Positions 62,401 through 64,000 of a stretch of 64,000 bases of DNA are shown here, piece by piece (within the stretch, counting starts at the first letter, position 1; each line of letters opens with the position of its first letter). A program made the translations under genes and the position numbers. Source of the stretch: Astropecten irregularis (lineage: Eukaryota > Echinodermata > Asteroidea > Paxillosida > Astropectinidae); the NCBI GenBank assembly GCA_963971285.1, contig OZ020254.1:682001-746000 (forward strand), read 5' to 3'. The notes below the pieces were generated by a model. It was not told the DNA's origin. It searched no databases and saw nothing but the letters and a program-made list of their open reading frames with translations.

Positions 62401-63768
62401 CTCAATCTGCGCTGACCCTTCTTGGAAGAAGTTGGTGTGGATCGTGCTGGCGTTCCAGTCTTTGCTTCTGCTTTGACCGGCGTGGTGCTACTGACAGGCT
62501 TTTGCTGGGATGCCTTTGGCGAGGTCGCCGGAGACTTCTTGGCAGCGACAGGGGTCGTCTTGGGAGTGGTGGCTGCCTTCTTTGCTGGCAGAGTGCCCTC
62601 CTCTGTCCCTTTAGCTGCTGCCTTGGCCGGAGTTCGCACGGGGCTCTTGGCGGCTGACTTGGGAGTGGCCTTCTTTGGAGTGGCCTTCTTTGCAGAGGGC
62701 GACGGGGATGCTGCTTTCTTCGCAGGAGTCTTGACGGCTGGACTCTTTGCTTTGGCTTTTCCAGGGCTCTTGGCAGGGGTCTTCTTGGGTGCTTTAAGGA
62801 ATGAAAACAATAATACAATTTGAAAAACAAACAATTACAAACCCCAACAAACAAACAAACAGACAGAATTCTCTTCCCGAATCAGCTTAAATGATTATAT
62901 CAACATGTTTTGTTTGTTTTCTCTTGGGCGATTCACAATCACCTCCAGCAATTTTTACAAATCATCCAAAAGCAGTTGTCCTCACAGTCAGATGCAAAAC
63001 AGGGTGCAACTGCTGACACTTACTTTTCACCTTGCTTCCACTGGTAGAAGACACAACTGGAATTTGCACCGACGACGTCTCGGCCTTGCCTACAGACTGA
63101 CGGTTGGCGTGTCCAGGTGGAAACTCAAACCTGGCGAGGTAAAATTTGTGACAATCAGAAAGATCCCAAAGGCAACTCGCATCCCAATACACCTAGCCGT
63201 TGGTACTAACCTTAATCACAGTGCGTCAACTTTGTTTTCGAAAGGGCAAAGCAGTTTCATTTGGGTTTTTTTGTTGACCAAAAGGAACTATTATAGATCT
63301 GTTAGAAGCCCCTACAAAAATCAAGCCTTGCCTCTCTCCAGAACAGATAAAAACCAAGGGCAATTTGCAAGGGGTGACAAGCACAATTATTTCCAGTGCA
63401 CAGAAAAAAGGCACTACCACAATATAATTGTTTTACTTAATAGGAAGGTCTATTTAGCACAATAATGTGTGGGAAATAAAAATAAAAATGGGGTCTATTT
63501 CATCAAACTCATCATCAATCGTAGGACTAATGATGCATTGCAGCCCCTCATAGAATTTGTAGGATACGATGGGTTATCCTTTGTTACTTGAGTTATGATC
63601 GACCGTAGGGCTTCGGTTTTTTTGTAGTTTTTTATCTGCACACCATACGTACCTGAATGAACGATCGATTATGGTGAAGACATCTTTATGTTTCAGAGCC
63701 ACCTCACTTGTTAGTGTCTTCCCATTTATCCGCGTGGGGTTCACCGTACTCAGATTAGTCAGTGTAAT
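54124..63768 (-). CDS. MKI67: Ki-67 (MKI67) type perichromosomal protein gene, 3' seven exons (partial)
   Basis: This is the gene-level entry. Exons 63768-63653, 63130-63024, 62791-62388, 61863-61659, 59573-58033, 57635-57114 and 56499-54124 total 5271 nt and join in phase as 1756 residues plus stop. In order the product shows: the end of an FHA domain (NPTRINGKTL ... IIDRSFR, residues 1-39); an S/T-P-K-rich linker; RVSFGPQLSPERFDKRLP followed by PLTPLRRGATP (about 302-330), the PP1-docking motif of vertebrate Ki-67 and Repo-Man; about 35 SPAK tetrapeptides; short repeats; motifs like SFTGLPEMFSTP that recall the vertebrate Ki-67 repeat; and a very basic tail ending RRTTRSRKN, like the chromatin-binding LR region. 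Ki-67 coats mitotic chromosomes and recruits PP1. Exons encoding the FHA start lie beyond 64000. Repo-Man (CDCA2) shares the PP1 motif but I recall no FHA domain in it, which favours Ki-67. Confidence 0.92.
55671..56072 (-). repeat. Coding tandem triplication of about 165 bp
   Basis: Three copies of RLSEKFVSPLKDSKTPVKTG-like sequence lie at about 56072-56002, 55912-55838 and 55745-55671, separated by variable KTPAKA runs. The copies are highly similar in DNA as well as protein, which implies recent expansion by unequal exchange. Confidence 0.9.
56500..57113 (-). other. Ki-67 intron (between the KTPKA exon and the terminal exon)
   Basis: A 614-bp AT-rich intron. The ORFs inside it have no domain. 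I see no repeat apart from A/T runs. Confidence 0.8.
57114..57635 (-). CDS. MKI67: Ki-67 exon: KTPKAKTPKA-rich
   Basis: The exon of 522 nt (174 codons, phase 0 at both ends) starts GVALKTVKPATPQKPQTPKA. It contains about ten KTPKA-type repeats (near 57255-57370) and a less repetitive stretch PGPMRWADIVKKGASKPTAA. The acceptor is CCATCCCCACAG|GGTGTT and the donor is CCAAAG|GTATGTC. Because both phases are 0, the exon could be skipped or duplicated without a frame change. Confidence 0.9.
57636..58032 (-). other. Ki-67 intron (after the SPAK exon)
   Basis: A 397-bp AT-rich intron. I see nothing else in it. Confidence 0.8.
58033..59573 (-). CDS. MKI67: Ki-67 exon: PP1-docking motif and SPAK array
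   Basis: This exon of 1541 nt holds the main regulatory region. It opens AKKTPTPGQKRRSTDDIAPS, then RVSF (59502-59491) and the conserved extension to TPLRRGATP (to 59416). After a linker comes the SPAK array (59285-58871). Then follow lysine-rich KTPKKSPAKTPKKSPK, the repeat-like SFTGLPEMFSTP (about 58500-58545), and about six copies of a 25-residue unit with the core TPKKMxTPLKxxI (58440-58036). The acceptor is TATGTCAACAG|CCAAG and the donor is GAAAAG|GTTAGTG. Confidence 0.95.
58036..58440 (-). repeat. Coding repeat, about six 25-residue TPLK units
   Basis: Units with about 75-bp spacing read KKLATPLKKAIVQAA, KKMPTPLKDDIKKAA, KKMSTPMKESIKQAA, KKMGTPLRKEIAKAA, KKMGTPLKKDIVAAA and a degenerate KKIAPALKTEIEK. 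Each pairs a basic T-P site with a short amphipathic helix-like stretch. I do not recognise this as a named domain. Confidence 0.85.
58871..59285 (-). repeat. Coding tandem array, about 35 SPAK tetrapeptides
   Basis: The DNA has a 12/24-bp period (for example GGTGACTTCGCGGGAGATTT on the plus strand) and encodes an almost uninterrupted run of SPAK. A few variants occur (SPGK, SPAQ, TPAK, SSAK, SPSK, SAAK). Each S-P-x-K fits the full CDK consensus. The plus-strand ORF over it is a shadow. Confidence 0.95.
59416..59502 (-). other. PP1-docking motif (RVxF plus Ki-67/Repo-Man extension)
   Basis: The encoded stretch RVSFGPQLSPERFDKRLP continues with PLTPLRRGATP. Compared from memory with human Ki-67, the RVSF box, the F-D, the L-P-P and the T-P-L-x-R-G all coincide in spacing. 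This is the short motif by which Ki-67 and Repo-Man select PP1-gamma for dephosphorylation at mitotic exit. A serine sits inside RVSF, as in vertebrates, which would allow phosphorylation to block PP1 binding. Confidence 0.93.
59685..61530. mobile_element. Transposon-like element with about 445-bp terminal inverted repeats, inside a Ki-67 intron
   Basis: The left arm (59685-60130) and right arm (61091-61530) are inverted copies at high identity; in one 68-bp stretch I count two differences. Ends read GTCCGTGGGCCGTG and its complement, each next to a TA dinucleotide, as expected for a TA target duplication (Tc1/mariner-like habit). Each arm carries the perfect palindrome CACGGGCCGCGGCCCGTG (59951-59968, 61257-61274). 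The roughly 960-bp middle has no transposase ORF. It holds a hammerhead-like repeat (60146-60262) and a fragment resembling the TTAA MITE family (about 60420-60560). Confidence 0.8.
60146..60262 (-). repeat. Diverged copy of the hammerhead-like dispersed repeat
   Basis: On the plus strand it reads AAGTAACAAACTGCTGCAAA, TTGCTCATCA, then after an insertion GACCTGAAACTTTCTTGGGA, ATGCCTGACGTTTTGAACCT. It aligns with the 13364-13477 copy but the hairpin is degraded. Confidence 0.5.
61659..61863 (-). CDS. MKI67: Ki-67 exon: linker with SPRMPGSSSKSLKRS
   Basis: The exon of 205 nt starts KATVVDSPRMPGSSSKSLKR and ends in KTPPKSAAKTPPRATPK plus one base. The acceptor is TTTCACCCGCAG|AAAGC and the donor is CCAAAAG|GTGAGTG. 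The phase 1 end fits the next exon exactly across the 2.1 kb intron that holds the transposon-like element. Confidence 0.88.
61864..62387 (-). other. Ki-67 intron (before the SPRMPG exon)
   Basis: A 524-bp intron with no gene or repeat that I can see. Confidence 0.75.
62388..62791 (-). CDS. MKI67: Ki-67 exon: S/T-P-K-rich linker
   Basis: The exon of 404 nt encodes a disordered basic region rich in TPAK, SPGK and ATPKK units. Many are CDK-type S/T-P-x-K sites. The acceptor is TTCCTTAAAG|CACCC and the donor is TCTGTCAAG|GTATGTG. It starts by completing the codon from the previous exon and ends in phase 0. Confidence 0.88.
63024..63130 (-). CDS. MKI67: Ki-67 exon: end of FHA and linker
   Basis: The exon of 107 nt encodes FEFPPGHANRQSVGKAETSS and onward to SGSKVK. 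Its first base completes arginine (DRSFR). The acceptor is TTACCTCGCCAG|GTTTGAG and the donor is GTGAAAA|GTAAGTG. It ends in phase 1. Confidence 0.88.
63131..63652 (-). other. Ki-67 intron containing a small dispersed repeat
   Basis: A 522-bp intron inside the FHA-coding region. Its part at 63518-63615 (AATCGTAGGACTAATGATGC, ATTGCAGCCCC, TACGATGGGTTATCC) is the same repeat as 44752-44840 in opposite orientation. Confidence 0.7.
63653..63768 (-). CDS. MKI67: Ki-67 exon: C-terminal half of the FHA domain
   Basis: The exon of 116 nt encodes ITLTNLSTVNPTRINGKTLT, then SEVALKHKDVFTIIDRSF and two bases. The N-P-T-x-x-N-G pattern and the closing IIDRSFR strand match the human Ki-67 FHA domain as I recall it. 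The acceptor is TTTCTCATTCAG|ATTACA and the donor is TTCAG|GTACGT. The FHA glycine-arginine and serine-x-x-histidine motifs would be in an upstream exon outside the window. Confidence 0.9.
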
Positions 63769-64000
63769 CTGAATGAGAAACAAAAACAACGAAAACCACA
63801 GATGTAAATTTATCGGTTGAGAAACTCTTTGACAAAGGTCAAAGAGTTATAATGGTAAGTAAATAGGCATTCCTCACTTAGTATTCGGTCAGTAAATGCA
63901 TACCTAGTTTTTTGTTGTTGTTTTTTCTTGTCACTGAACAAGTTGAGAATGGACGAGAATGACTTAAAAGGTCAAAGGTTGTTTGGAAGCCAGAGGTTCA

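Overview
This is an animal nuclear window from a marine invertebrate deuterostome, probably an echinoderm. The evidence is short exons with GT-AG introns, one recognisable metazoan transcription factor gene, one Ki-67-type chromosome protein, and many short inverted-repeat elements of a kind I associate with echinoderm DNA. The phylum is an inference from style; I cannot name the species.

Two protein-coding genes are firmly supported, both on the minus strand and both incomplete. (1) Positions 24009 down to 1 hold the 5' part of a COE/EBF (Collier/Olf/EBF) transcription factor gene. Six exons (24009-23885, 23362-23206, 22496-22433, 20505-20450, 8157-8084, 4346-4278) join without a phase error into 181 residues, from the initiator MFGIQ through the zinc knuckle HxxxCxxCxxxxxC. 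The rest of the DNA-binding domain, the IPT and HLH exons lie beyond position 1. Intron 4 is about 12.3 kb. (2) Positions 63768 down to 54124 hold the 3' part of a Ki-67 (MKI67) type gene. Seven exons join in phase into 1756 residues plus a stop. They carry the end of an FHA domain, the protein phosphatase 1 docking motif shared by Ki-67 and Repo-Man, a run of about 35 SPAK tetrapeptides, several repeated S/T-P-rich units and a very basic C-terminus. The first exons lie beyond position 64000.

Between them lie 30 kb (24010-54123) with no gene I can name. This spacer holds the presumed COE promoter region, several CpG-rich blocks that could be enhancers, and interspersed repeats: TTAA-flanked MITEs, palindromic MITEs, a tRNA-derived SINE, a nested MITE at 50.0-50.6 kb, and repeats with a hammerhead-like hairpin. 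It also holds a few exon-like segments that might belong to an undescribed minus-strand transcript.

Points most worth following up are: the Ki-67 gene itself, with an intact PP1 motif and an extreme array of CDK-type sites; its linkage with COE, which recalls human 10q26 where MKI67, MGMT and EBF3 lie together; a 1.85 kb transposon-like element with about 445 bp inverted arms inside a Ki-67 intron; and a dispersed repeat that looks like a relic hammerhead ribozyme.
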